Assembly: GCA_910578555.1 (NCBI GenBank)
Contig: CAJTPS010000001.1
Coordinates: forward strand, 186,001-250,000
Direction: 5' to 3'
DNA: 64,000 bases
Origin: an uncultured Lachnospiraceae bacterium
GTDB lineage: Bacteria; Bacillota; Clostridia; Lachnospirales; Lachnospiraceae
The notes under the pieces are model-generated. The model saw nothing but the letters and a program-made list of their open reading frames with translations, was not told the origin of the DNA and made no database searches. Positions 46,895 through 55,427 of this stretch are shown one piece after another. Within the stretch, counting starts at the first letter, position 1; each line of letters opens with the position of its first letter. A program made the position numbers and the translations under genes.

Positions 46895-47566
46895 ATGACA
46901 TTATTAAGCACAGAGAATCTTTCTAAGAAATACGGCGAGAATGAAGCCGTGGTTACGGCGCTGGATCAGGTGTCCTTTTCTGTGGAGAAGGGGGAATTTG
47001 TGTCTGTTATGGGGGCATCCGGCAGTGGAAAATCCACGCTGCTCAATCTGCTGGGCGGATTGGATTATCCCACCGAAGGAAAGGTTCTGTATCACGGCAA
47101 TAATCTTTTTGACATGAATGATGAGGAGCTTTCACGTTTCCGTCTTAAGACGATTGGTTTCATTTTCCAGTCGTACAACCTGATTCCGGAGCTTACCGTG
47201 CGTGAAAATATTATCCTTCCCGCAGAAATTGCCAGGGAAAAGCCTGATGAAGAAAGAGTGGCGCAGATCGTAGAGTCTCTTGGTCTGTCGGACCGTCTCG
47301 CCCATCTTCCCGGACAGATCAGCGGCGGACAGCAGCAGCGTGCAGCGATTGCAAGAGCATTAATCAATCAGCCTGAAATACTCCTGTGTGATGAACCGAC
47401 AGGGAATCTGGATCAGAAATCGGGCGAAAATGTGCTGCAGCTACTGAAAATGCTGAACCGTGATTATGGAATGACGATTCTTATGATTACGCATGACGCA
47501 AAGATCGCAGAACAGACAGCAAGGACAATTTGTCTCAGTGACGGAAAAATCGTGAATGAAACATAA
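46895..47566 (+). CDS. ABC transporter ATPase partner of the FtsX permease
   Basis: 223 residues, complete: Walker A GASGSGKST, Q-loop FIFQSYNLIP, signature ISGGQQQR, Walker B ILLCDEPTGNLD, H-loop MITHD, and a full C-terminal tail (ARTICLSDGKIVNET). MacB/LolD/BceA class. Ribosome site AGGAAAGGAAAG. It contrasts with the clipped homologue at 1711. Small hairpins (GAGCCGAAT/ATTCGGCTC at ~46798-46820, and GACGC/GCGTC after it) lie in the gap behind the permease. Confidence 0.93.
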   Translation: MTLLSTENLSKKYGENEAVVTALDQVSFSVEKGEFVSVMGASGSGKSTLLNLLGGLDYPTEGKVLYHGNNLFDMNDEELSRFRLKTIGFIFQSYNLIPELTVRENIILPAEIAREKPDEERVAQIVESLGLSDRLAHLPGQISGGQQQRAAIARALINQPEILLCDEPTGNLDQKSGENVLQLLKMLNRDYGMTILMITHDAKIAEQTARTICLSDGKIVNET

Positions 47567-47611
47567 TGTAAGTAATCCTGATTGTGTCGGGATGGCTGCT
47601 TCTACATAGTA

Positions 47612-48658
47612 TCAATTTTTTACGTATTTTGTTCCTCTTCCGGTTCCAATCTTCCTAATCGATCCCTCTCTAACCATTTGTCCTAAAATTATTTCTATTG
47701 TTGTAGTACTAACATCTGGAAGTATCTTTCCAATGTCGGCTTTTGATATTGGCGTCAAACTATTCAACACAGTAGCTTCTACTCTTGCCTGCTTGGTTAC
47801 TCTTTTGCTTCCAATTACAGCAAATCTTTTGTCCAGTTCCTTGTAACAAGCATATACTGTTGTAATAAATTCCATGATGAATGCAGAGTAATCCTGATTG
47901 TTTTCATGCCACCCTCTGGACGACTTTTGCAATGCATCGTAATAATTGCCTTTTCTATTATTAATTTGTTCTTCAAAAGAAATATACTTTCCAGCGTCAA
48001 ATCCATTCTTATAGAGAAGTAATAATGATAATAATCTTGATATTCTACCGTTTCCATCCCTAAATGGATGTATGCAAAGAAAATCAAGAATCACACACGG
48101 AATAAGAAGAAGCTGATTAATGTTTGGATTATCCCTTGCCTCTAAATATGCCAGTTCAAGCTGCTCCATCTCATCTGGTGTCTCAGCTGCAGTCGTCGGA
48201 TGAAATCTGACACGTCTTCTTCCGTTCTTATCTTCTTCGATAATATCATTGTCAAATTCTTTATATTTGCCTGCATATGAATATCCGGCAATATTCATCA
48301 TGATAGAATGAAGCCTTAAAATATCGGATCGCCGAAAATCCATATCACCATACCCTGTATGAACCTCAGCGAGTGCATCTCTGTATCCTGCTATCTCCTG
48401 CTCATTATGATTCAAAGGTTTGCTGTTACCGTTTACAATCTCACGAATTCGTTCATCTGTTGTAACAATTCCTTCAATTTCATTCGAATTCTTTACAGAC
48501 TGCACCTTTGCAATCGCTTGCAGCTCAGTAAATATATCAACAAACTGTTCTTTCCGACCCATCGCCATAACACGCAGTGTATATATATCAGCTGTAATGT
48601 TCAACAGTCCTGCCGGAAGTAATCCATTTTGGAGAAATGAGTAATCAAATACGTGCAT
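47612..48658 (-). CDS. Fic-family AMP-transferase with C-terminal winged helix
   Basis: 348 residues. The catalytic Fic motif HPFRDGNGR is at residues 197-205, with H197 the catalytic base. An N-terminal inhibitory helix of the class II type is present: S58-N-E-I-E62-G63 fits [ST]xxxE[GN], whose glutamate blocks productive ATP binding. Residues ~285-348 resemble a winged helix-turn-helix (ARVEATVLNSLTPISKADIGKIL...IILGQMVREGSIRKIGTGRGTKY). Fic enzymes transfer AMP to target proteins; the target is unknown. The DNA-binding tail and palindromes upstream suggest autoregulation. Codon use is more AT-rich than its neighbours, suggesting horizontal acquisition. Confidence 0.92.
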   Translation of the reverse strand: MHVFDYSFLQNGLLPAGLLNITADIYTLRVMAMGRKEQFVDIFTELQAIAKVQSVKNSNEIEGIVTTDERIREIVNGNSKPLNHNEQEIAGYRDALAEVHTGYGDMDFRRSDILRLHSIMMNIAGYSYAGKYKEFDNDIIEEDKNGRRRVRFHPTTAAETPDEMEQLELAYLEARDNPNINQLLLIPCVILDFLCIHPFRDGNGRISRLLSLLLLYKNGFDAGKYISFEEQINNRKGNYYDALQKSSRGWHENNQDYSAFIMEFITTVYACYKELDKRFAVIGSKRVTKQARVEATVLNSLTPISKADIGKILPDVSTTTIEIILGQMVREGSIRKIGTGRGTKYVKN

Positions 48659-49037
48659 AACCGCCCCTCTCTTTCTGCATCAAATTATAACATGTTTTAT
48701 GTAGAAAATAAAACCTATATGCATATATCGCCCACGTTTTTTATGCATAACTATATTTCCTTATGCATAATTATCTGTATTTTTTATGCAGAAAATTACT
48801 ATTATAAGCTGTGCCGGCTTTGATATTGCTTCTTCGCTTACCATCTGTGCCTGTTTTTTTAAAAGATAAGTCTCTACACCTGTTAAATACTCTGAAAGGC
48901 TCCCTGTCTGAACCGCTTACCGGATAGACAGTGCCGGGATAATAGTGTAGCATAGATGAGACTATTTTAAATACATAACAAACGTAATAACGATAAATTA
49001 TAACAACGATAATTTTTGGCAAAAAACGCCTCTGCGC
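48659..49037. promoter_or_regulatory. Fic upstream region with repeated TTATGCATAA palindromes
   Basis: The palindrome TTATGCATAA occurs at 48741-48750 and 48761-48770, 20 bp apart, and a related TTATGCAGAA is at 48784-48793. A reverse-strand relative (TTCTGCAT) lies at 48673-48680, near the fic ribosome site, and ATATGCATAT at ~48716. The two-turn spacing fits cooperative binding of a dimeric regulator, possibly the winged helix of Fic itself. No gene was supported in the rest of this stretch. Confidence 0.5.
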
Positions 49038-49066
49038 TTGCACGGGGAAAGTATATCTTGTATACT
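49038..49066 (+). promoter_or_regulatory. Predicted promoter of the aconitase-family gene
   Basis: TTGCAC (49038-49043) and TATACT (49061-49066), 17-bp spacer. Transcription would begin near 49073, at the first 92-bp repeat. Confidence 0.6.
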
Positions 49067-49068
49067 AG

Positions 49069-49275
49069 GACATGGAGTTATACTAATGCTGCAAAGAACG
49101 CAGCCTAAGTATAACTATACCATGTCCAAGAGAATGCAAAGAGCGCATTCTCTGCATCAAGACATGGAGTTATACTAATGCTGCAAAGAACGCAGCCTAA
49201 GTATAACTATACCATGTCCAAGAGAATGCAAAGAGTGCATTCTCTGCATCAAGACATGGAGTTATACTAATGCTG
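49069..49275 (+). repeat. 92-bp tandem hairpin repeats in the leader of the aconitase-family gene
   Basis: Two complete 92-bp units (starting 49069 and 49161, one base difference noted) and a third partial unit (49253-49275). Each unit folds into a long hairpin: GACATGG with CCATGTC, AGTTATACT with AGTATAACT, and GCTGC with GCAGC at the tip. A second small hairpin AGAGAATGC/GCATTCTCT follows (one unit reads GTGCATTC). The partial third unit carries only the left arm and ends near the ribosome site. Confidence 0.85.
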
Positions 49276-49294
49276 TACACAGAGAGGAGTTACT

Positions 49295-51595
49295 ATGATC
49301 AAATTATCAGAGGGCGGCGCATATCTGCTTCATGGAACAGAGATTGTTCCGGAGGGTGCAGAGGCGGCGGCACAGATTAAGAGCAGGACAGGCCGGGAGG
49401 TGCCGAAGGCGGAAGCGGCGCAGAATACAATGGCATACGGTATTCTTAAGGCGCACAATACCTCCGGCAGCATGGAGAAATTAAAGATTAAATTTGATAA
49501 ACTGACATCCCATGACATCACATTTGTAGGTATTATTCAGACGGCGAGAGCTTCGGGGCTTCAGAAGTTCCCGATTCCTTATGTGCTGACCAACTGTCAT
49601 AATTCTTTGTGTGCGGTGGGCGGCACGATCAATGAGGACGACCACATGTTCGGGCTGACATGCGCGAAGAAGTACGGCGGCGTCTATGTGCCTCCACATC
49701 AGGCGGTTATCCACCAGTATGCCAGAGAGATGTTGGCAGGCGGCGGTAAGATGATCTTAGGATCTGATTCTCATACCCGCTATGGCGCGCTCGGCACGAT
49801 GGCGATGGGCGAGGGCGGTCCGGAACTGGTAAAGCAGTTATTGTCCCAGACCTATGATATCAATATGCCGGGCGTTGTGGGCGTATATCTGACCGGGGAA
49901 CCGGTGAAGGGCGTCGGACCGCAGGACGTTGCGCTTGCCATTATCGGTGCGGTGTTCGCGAACGGTTATGTGAAGAATAAAGTAATGGAATTTGTCGGTC
50001 CCGGTGTCGCGGGATTAAGCGCTGATTTCCGGATCGGCATCGATGTCATGACCACGGAGACGACATGCTTATCTTCGATCTGGCAGACGGATGACCGGAT
50101 TCAGGAGTTTTATGATATTCACGGCAGAGCGGAGGAATATAAAGAGTTGCAGCCGGGCGATGTGGCATACTATGACGGTATGATCACCGTTGACTTATCT
50201 AAGATCAGACCGATGATTGCTATGCCGTTCCATCCCAGTAACACTTATACCATAGACGAGGTCAATGCGAACCTGAAGGATGTGCTCCACGACGTAGAGG
50301 AACGGGCGAAGGTGAGTCTGGACGGCGCAGTACCTTATTCTCTGCAGGATAAGGTTGTGGACGGCAGATTTATGGTAGATCAGGGTATCATTGCAGGCTG
50401 TGCGGGCGGCGGCTTTGAGAATATCTGTGCGGCGGCGGATATCCTGCGCGGTTCCTACATTGGTGCGGATGGCTTTACTTTAAGCGTATATCCGGCTTCT
50501 ATGCCCGTATATATGGAGTTGATCAAGAACGGCTGTGCGGCGGCGATTCTGGAGACCGGCGCGGTGCTCAAGACTGCGTTCTGCGGGCCCTGTTTCGGTG
50601 CTGGAGATACACCGGCTAACAATGCATTCAGCATCCGTCATTCCACGAGAAACTTCCCGAACAGAGAAGGCTCTAAGCTGCAGAACGGACAGATCTCTTC
50701 CGTGGCGCTGATGGACGCCCGCTCGATTGCGGCTACGGCGGCAAACAGAGGTGTGCTCACGCCGGCGACGGAGTTTGATGCGGAACTGAATAAATATAAA
50801 TATCATTTTGACGCTAACATCTATAAGAATCGTGTGTTTGATTCCAAGGGTGTGGCGGACGAGAGTGTGGAGATTCAGTTCGGCCCTAACATCAAGGACT
50901 GGCCTGCCATGGGTGCACTGCCTGAGAACCTGGTGCTGCGCGTGGTATCCGAGATCCACGATCCGGTGACGACCACAGATGAGCTGATTCCTTCCGGAGA
51001 GACATCGTCCTATCGTTCCAACCCGCTCGGACTGGCGGAGTTTACTCTGTCCAGAAAAGATCCGGAATATGTAGGGCGGGCGAAGGATATCCAGCGCGCC
51101 GAGAAGGCGAGAATGACAGGCGAACATCCCTGTCAGGCGCATCCGGATGTGAAACCGGTGATGGACGTGATTAAGAAGACTTATGCGGGTGCATCACATG
51201 AGAACACGGGATTTGGTTCCACGATTTTCGCGGTGAAGCCGGGCGACGGTTCCGCGAGAGAGCAGGCGGCGAGCTGTCAGAAGGTATTAGGCGGCTGGGC
51301 GAATATTGCGAACGAGTATGCGACGAAACGTTACCGCTCCAACCTGATCAACTGGGGCATGCTTCCGTTCCTGATCGAGGAGGGCGAGCTTCCTTTCCGG
51401 AATCTGGACTATCTGTTCTTCCCGGACATCAGACAGGCAGTGGAAGAGAAGGCGGATGTGATCAAGGCATACAGGGTGTCCGTAGAAGAAGGACAGATGA
51501 CAGAGTTCGCGCTGCGTCTGGGAGAACTGACAGATGAGGAAAGACAGATCATTCTGAAAGGCTGCCTGATCAATTATAACAGAGTCGATGCCTGA
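49295..51595 (+). CDS. Aconitase-family hydratase
   Basis: 766 residues. An aconitase-superfamily enzyme with iron-sulphur cluster cysteine segments (VLTNCHNSLCAVGG, GCAGGGFENICAA and FCGPCFGAGDTPANNAFSIR) and the substrate-binding SDSHTRYGALG. The C-terminal swivel domain contains the conserved YRSNLINWGMLPF. The order and spacing fit the YbhJ-like hydratase/aconitate hydratase branch common in Clostridia. The likely reaction is citrate-isocitrate isomerisation, but a different hydroxy-acid is possible. Ribosome site AGAGGAG. Monocistronic, with an unusual repeat leader and a hairpin downstream. Confidence 0.88.
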   Translation: MIKLSEGGAYLLHGTEIVPEGAEAAAQIKSRTGREVPKAEAAQNTMAYGILKAHNTSGSMEKLKIKFDKLTSHDITFVGIIQTARASGLQKFPIPYVLTNCHNSLCAVGGTINEDDHMFGLTCAKKYGGVYVPPHQAVIHQYAREMLAGGGKMILGSDSHTRYGALGTMAMGEGGPELVKQLLSQTYDINMPGVVGVYLTGEPVKGVGPQDVALAIIGAVFANGYVKNKVMEFVGPGVAGLSADFRIGIDVMTTETTCLSSIWQTDDRIQEFYDIHGRAEEYKELQPGDVAYYDGMITVDLSKIRPMIAMPFHPSNTYTIDEVNANLKDVLHDVEERAKVSLDGAVPYSLQDKVVDGRFMVDQGIIAGCAGGGFENICAAADILRGSYIGADGFTLSVYPASMPVYMELIKNGCAAAILETGAVLKTAFCGPCFGAGDTPANNAFSIRHSTRNFPNREGSKLQNGQISSVALMDARSIAATAANRGVLTPATEFDAELNKYKYHFDANIYKNRVFDSKGVADESVEIQFGPNIKDWPAMGALPENLVLRVVSEIHDPVTTTDELIPSGETSSYRSNPLGLAEFTLSRKDPEYVGRAKDIQRAEKARMTGEHPCQAHPDVKPVMDVIKKTYAGASHENTGFGSTIFAVKPGDGSAREQAASCQKVLGGWANIANEYATKRYRSNLINWGMLPFLIEEGELPFRNLDYLFFPDIRQAVEEKADVIKAYRVSVEEGQMTEFALRLGELTDEERQIILKGCLINYNRVDA

Positions 51596-51789
51596 CAGAA
51601 CCGCAGGCGGCATGAATGGCAGCAGGTGCTTTTTCGGAAGCATATGAAACATAAACAGATTCATGAAAATATAAATCAGTGGATATAACTGCTAAATTAA
51701 TCAGAGCAGGCGTCCGATATATAAAGTACGAGGGGTGGTTGATCTTGGCCGGACGATTGCTTCTTGAATCTGAGAGATGTACAGACCAT

Positions 51790-51835
51790 GGACGGTATTT
51801 TTGAGGGAAAAGGATTTTCCCGCGGGATACCGTCC
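51790..51835 (+). terminator. Hairpin after the aconitase-family gene
   Basis: GGACGGTAT and ATACCGTCC enclose GGGAAAA/TTTTCCC; a short TTTCT tail follows. It is either a terminator or a leader hairpin of the next gene. Confidence 0.6.
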
Positions 51836-51916
51836 TTTCTATTGCCATGCATCAGGGAAGGTGCAGTCGGTGGCACAGACAGGCAGGAAGCGGGTCTCTA
51901 CAAAAAGGAGGGAAAA

Positions 51917-53023
51917 GTGAGAATTGATTCCAGTGTAGTGGGAATGGAATCTTCCAGAAGATATTCTTCTGTGACAACCAAATCAGTGAGAGGGTCCAGT
52001 ATGCGGCTTGGCGCAGCCCAGTACCAGGCATACGGCGGGATGGGAAGCCTGTTTGGCAATCTGGTGAATTCCGGGGATCATACGGATCAGAGTGAGAAGT
52101 CCGATACGAACGGAAAGCTTGAGGAGAATGCTGCGAATCTGGAGGATATCTCCACACATTTTAAGAATCTGTCTAATACTTCGAAGGTAAAAGAGCGGCA
52201 GACACCGGAAAATGCGATGATTACAATCAGGCAGCAGTGTATACAGTTTCTGATGGAAATTTTCTTCCAGTTCCGGGGAGAAAGATACGGTGCTGATCAT
52301 TGGGACAGACCGGCGGCTTCGCTAGACGGTGCGGGTTCGGCACAGCCGGTTTATCAGGTTAATATGCTTACGAACCAGTATTATCACAGGGAAGAGGAAC
52401 ATACTGCGTTCTCTACGACAGGCATGGTGAAGACGGCGGACGGCAGGGAATTGTCCTTTAATCTGGAAGTTGCCATGAGCCGCAGTTTCGAAGAATATTA
52501 TGAGGAAACATACAGTACCGGCATGGTGACTTACTGTGATCCGCTTGTCATCAATCTGGATACGAATATCGCACAGGTGTCGGATCAGAAGTTTTTCTTT
52601 GATCTGGATCAGGACGGTGAGGAGGAAGAGATATCTTCTTTGCAGTCAGGCAGTGGATTTCTGGCGCTTGACTTAAACGGTGACGGCGTGATTAACGACG
52701 GCGGAGAATTGTTCGGGACGCAGTCGGGTAACGGATTTGCAGATCTGGCGAAGTATGATGCGGATGGTAACGGATGGATCGACGAGGCGGATGAGATCTG
52801 GGAGAAGCTGCTCATCTGGACGAAGGATGAGGACGGCAATGACAAGCTGTACCACTTGTCGGATCTGGGCGTGGGCGCCATCGGACTGGGAAATGTATCG
52901 ACACAGTTTGCGTTAAATTCCGAGCAGAACAACCAGCATAATGCCATGATCCGAAATACGGGAATTTTCCTGTATGAGAACGGTAATGTATCTACAGTGC
53001 AGCATTTGGATCTGGTACGGTAA
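51917..53023 (+). CDS. EF-hand/VCBS-like calcium-loop protein, function unknown
   Basis: 368 residues from GTG 51917 (AGGAGGG four bases upstream). A longer frame from 51764 would run through a strong hairpin and is unlikely. The N-terminal ~110 residues are low-complexity and S-rich. The C-terminal part contains FFDLDQDGEEEEIS, ALDLNGDGVINDGGELFG and YDADGNGWIDEADEIW, calcium-binding loops of the DxDxDG type as in dockerins and EF-hands. No signal peptide. It precedes spoIID. Similar proteins occur in Clostridia with no assigned role. Confidence 0.7.
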   Translation: MRIDSSVVGMESSRRYSSVTTKSVRGSSMRLGAAQYQAYGGMGSLFGNLVNSGDHTDQSEKSDTNGKLEENAANLEDISTHFKNLSNTSKVKERQTPENAMITIRQQCIQFLMEIFFQFRGERYGADHWDRPAASLDGAGSAQPVYQVNMLTNQYYHREEEHTAFSTTGMVKTADGRELSFNLEVAMSRSFEEYYEETYSTGMVTYCDPLVINLDTNIAQVSDQKFFFDLDQDGEEEEISSLQSGSGFLALDLNGDGVINDGGELFGTQSGNGFADLAKYDADGNGWIDEADEIWEKLLIWTKDEDGNDKLYHLSDLGVGAIGLGNVSTQFALNSEQNNQHNAMIRNTGIFLYENGNVSTVQHLDLVR

Positions 53024-53200
53024 TAGTGTGAGAAGTGGTAAGTTTCACGCTGGAGAATACCCACAAGCAGGCATTCTTCGAAGTCTTTTACAAGGTTTGA
53101 GATGTCATGCGACATATAATAAGGAACACACACATAGTAATAGTACATGTGGGGCTGCGGTAAAACTGCCAGGTCAAACTGCAGCCATGTGGGGTGTTTC

Positions 53201-54193
53201 ATGAATGATAACAGAATCGTCTTAAAAAGAACAAACAAAAGAGAAGCAGGATGCTTTCTTTTGTTTGTTTTTTTGCTGCCGTATGTGTGTGCCTGTCTGT
53301 GGGGGCATGTGGGGGAAGAGACAGAAGCGCTTCGGCGGAGCCGTGAACCGGTGCAGGAGCAGGGCAGTACGGAGACACTTCGAATACAGGCGCGTATGGA
53401 CTGGGGGATATGGGAGATTCCCATGGAAGAATATCTGGTTTACCGGTTATCGGCAGTTATGCCTGCTGCGTATGAGCCGGAGGCGTTAAAAGCGCAGGCG
53501 GTATTGCTGCGCACGGAAGTGATCCAGGTGATGCGGGAACAGGAAAGTACAGCATTGCAGGTGCAAGGTTCCGGTCTGGAAAAATGGTATGAGGCAGCCG
53601 TGCAGGAGGCGGAAGAACTGCGGCCGTACAGTCAGGCGGTGGAAGAGACTGCCGGACTGTACTTGTGCTATGCCGGAGAACCGGTTCAAGGGTCTTATTT
53701 CAAGATCAGTACCGGACGGACACGGGATGCCGGCGAGGTATGGGGCACGAAACAGTGCCCTTATCTGACCGGTGTGCCGTGCGAACAGGATAGAGCGGCG
53801 GCGGACTATTACAGTGAAGTGAGCGTTTCGAAAGAAGATTATCTGTACGGTGTACAGTCTTGTATCGAAGAGAAATGCGATCCGCAGGAGCTGTGGGATG
53901 GAATGCAGCTAACTTATGACGATGCCGGATATGTGACAAAAGTGTCGTTTTTTGCAGGCGATCAGGAGATCGGGCAGATCGACGGAGAGGAATTTCGCTA
54001 TCAGTTCGGGCTTGCATCGGCAGCCTTTGAGGCGGAGCACGATGAGAGGCAGATTATCTTCCGCGTAAGCGGCGTGGGGCACGGTTTCGGCATGAGCCAG
54101 TACGGGGCAAACAGTCGGGCTGTAAACGGTGAGACTTATGATCAGATTTTAAAATATTTTTTTACGGGAACAGAATTAGCAAAAATTGAATAA
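53201..54193 (+). CDS. spoIID: SpoIID/LytB-like protein lacking the catalytic glutamate
   Basis: 330 residues with an N-terminal membrane helix (~18-34). SpoIID signature segments are MEEYLVYRLSAVMPAAYEPEALKAQ (split here: residues 76-85 and 86-100), FKISTGRTRDAGEVWG, QCPYLTGVPCEQD and VSGVGHGFGMSQYGANSRA near the C terminus. SpoIID is the lytic transglycosylase that remodels peptidoglycan during engulfment in sporulation. Active members have A/S-E-M-P where this protein has A-V-M-P (V86), so the catalytic Glu appears missing, and the S-S-G-G-R-T loop is shortened to S-T-G-R-T. The spoIIQ-like neighbour supports orthology. A CATATAAT at 53113-53120 could be a sporulation promoter element (low confidence). 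Confidence 0.85.
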   Translation: MNDNRIVLKRTNKREAGCFLLFVFLLPYVCACLWGHVGEETEALRRSREPVQEQGSTETLRIQARMDWGIWEIPMEEYLVYRLSAVMPAAYEPEALKAQAVLLRTEVIQVMREQESTALQVQGSGLEKWYEAAVQEAEELRPYSQAVEETAGLYLCYAGEPVQGSYFKISTGRTRDAGEVWGTKQCPYLTGVPCEQDRAAADYYSEVSVSKEDYLYGVQSCIEEKCDPQELWDGMQLTYDDAGYVTKVSFFAGDQEIGQIDGEEFRYQFGLASAAFEAEHDERQIIFRVSGVGHGFGMSQYGANSRAVNGETYDQILKYFFTGTELAKIE

Positions 54194-54313
54194 CCTGTCA
54201 AAAATGGGTAAGACTAACACCATGTAAACTTTTATAACTGCCTGGGAGCTGTAACGATGATTCCTTAAACAGTTCCTGATCAGGCAAAGGTGAAAAACAG
54301 GAGGCATGGTTTC

Positions 54314-55339
54314 ATGGCAAGAAGAAATAGAAATGGTGTTAGGAAAGAGAGAATCGTGATGTTAGCGTCATCCGTACTTGTTTTAACGGCACTGACGGTG
54401 ACGGGTATTTTTGTAAAAAGAAGTAACAATGCGGAGCGTGAGAATTATGTGGTAGATTTCGAGGCGATCGAGAAGGGGGCAGATACGAGCGCGGAGAATA
54501 TGCTGTCCGGTGAGGAACTGGACACTCTGTTTGCAGAAGTGGGAACCGATGATCTGGATTATGATCCCAGCTTTCAGGAGGCAAATTCCCAGAAAGTTGA
54601 GAATACGGAGGACAAGCTGACCGCAGGGAAGAAGACGGACGGCACGGGAACTGACAAGAGTGGACAGACCGGCGCTGCGGCGGGTAATAAGCCGGCGGAT
54701 GGCGAATCAGACGAGAGCGGCTCGCGGAATGCCGAAGTGAGTGAAGCGACAGATCAGAAAGACCAGAAGAAGGAAGATAAGGCGGAAAAGACCGATAAGA
54801 CAAAAAAGAAGGCCGATGAAGAGGAAGAGGCGGGCATGTTCGATGAATCGGTAGACACGGCGAAGAACCTCGAAGAGACGGAGACGGCTGAAGCGATTTC
54901 CACGACAGTACAGCCAACGCTGGATTTCCAGGAAGAGGACGGGCTGGTATGGCCGATCGTCGGTGACGTGCTGATCAATTACAGTATGGATAAGACCATT
55001 TATTTTCCGACACTGCAGCAGTATAAATACAATCCGGCAATCGTCATTGCAGCGCCTCAGGGCACCAGTATCTCGGCGGCGGCAAACGGGCGCGTAACTT
55101 CTGTGGGATATGATCCCATAATCGGCAATATAATCGTGACGGACCTGGGTAACGGCTATGAGCTGACATACGGACAGCTGGAGAATATCACCGTGTCTGA
55201 GGGAAGTTATATCAGTGTCGGCGACGGCATCGGTACGGTGGCATCTCCCACCAAGTACTATAGCGTGGAGGGATCAAATGTATACTTTAAACTGACGAAA
55301 GACGGGGAGCCGGTGAATCCCATGAGCCGTCTGCAGTAG
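54314..55339 (+). CDS. spoIIQ: SpoIIQ-like LytM/M23 protein without metal ligands
   Basis: 341 residues from ATG 54314 (CAGGAGG ten bases upstream). Membrane helix at ~18-38, then a long charged K/E/D/T/G-rich linker (~70-205), then a LytM/M23 domain (VWPIVGDVLINYS...YNPAIVIAAPQGTSISAAANGRV...GYELTYGQLENI). The M23 zinc ligands HxxxD and the late histidine (normally YGHL) are replaced by N240, V244 and Gln, so it should be non-enzymatic, like SpoIIQ of B. subtilis and unlike that of C. difficile. SpoIIQ spans from the forespore and docks SpoIIIAH. It follows spoIID by 120 bp, the usual clostridial order. Confidence 0.85.
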   Translation: MARRNRNGVRKERIVMLASSVLVLTALTVTGIFVKRSNNAERENYVVDFEAIEKGADTSAENMLSGEELDTLFAEVGTDDLDYDPSFQEANSQKVENTEDKLTAGKKTDGTGTDKSGQTGAAAGNKPADGESDESGSRNAEVSEATDQKDQKKEDKAEKTDKTKKKADEEEEAGMFDESVDTAKNLEETETAEAISTTVQPTLDFQEEDGLVWPIVGDVLINYSMDKTIYFPTLQQYKYNPAIVIAAPQGTSISAAANGRVTSVGYDPIIGNIIVTDLGNGYELTYGQLENITVSEGSYISVGDGIGTVASPTKYYSVEGSNVYFKLTKDGEPVNPMSRLQ

Positions 55340-55427
55340 CAGCGTGCAAAAGCATTCGCGCAGAAGAATCGTCCGCAGGACGGACTTGCTGCAGGCATAA
55401 ACAACATGCGCAGAAGTGAGGACAAAT

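Noticed and set aside
48771..49043. 90-residue minus-strand ORF upstream of fic
   Set aside because: No family-like pattern, no good ribosome site, and it overlaps the palindrome region; treated as chance.
49069..49275. CRISPR array
   Set aside because: Only two and a half units, no spacers, each unit is itself a long palindrome, and no cas genes are near.
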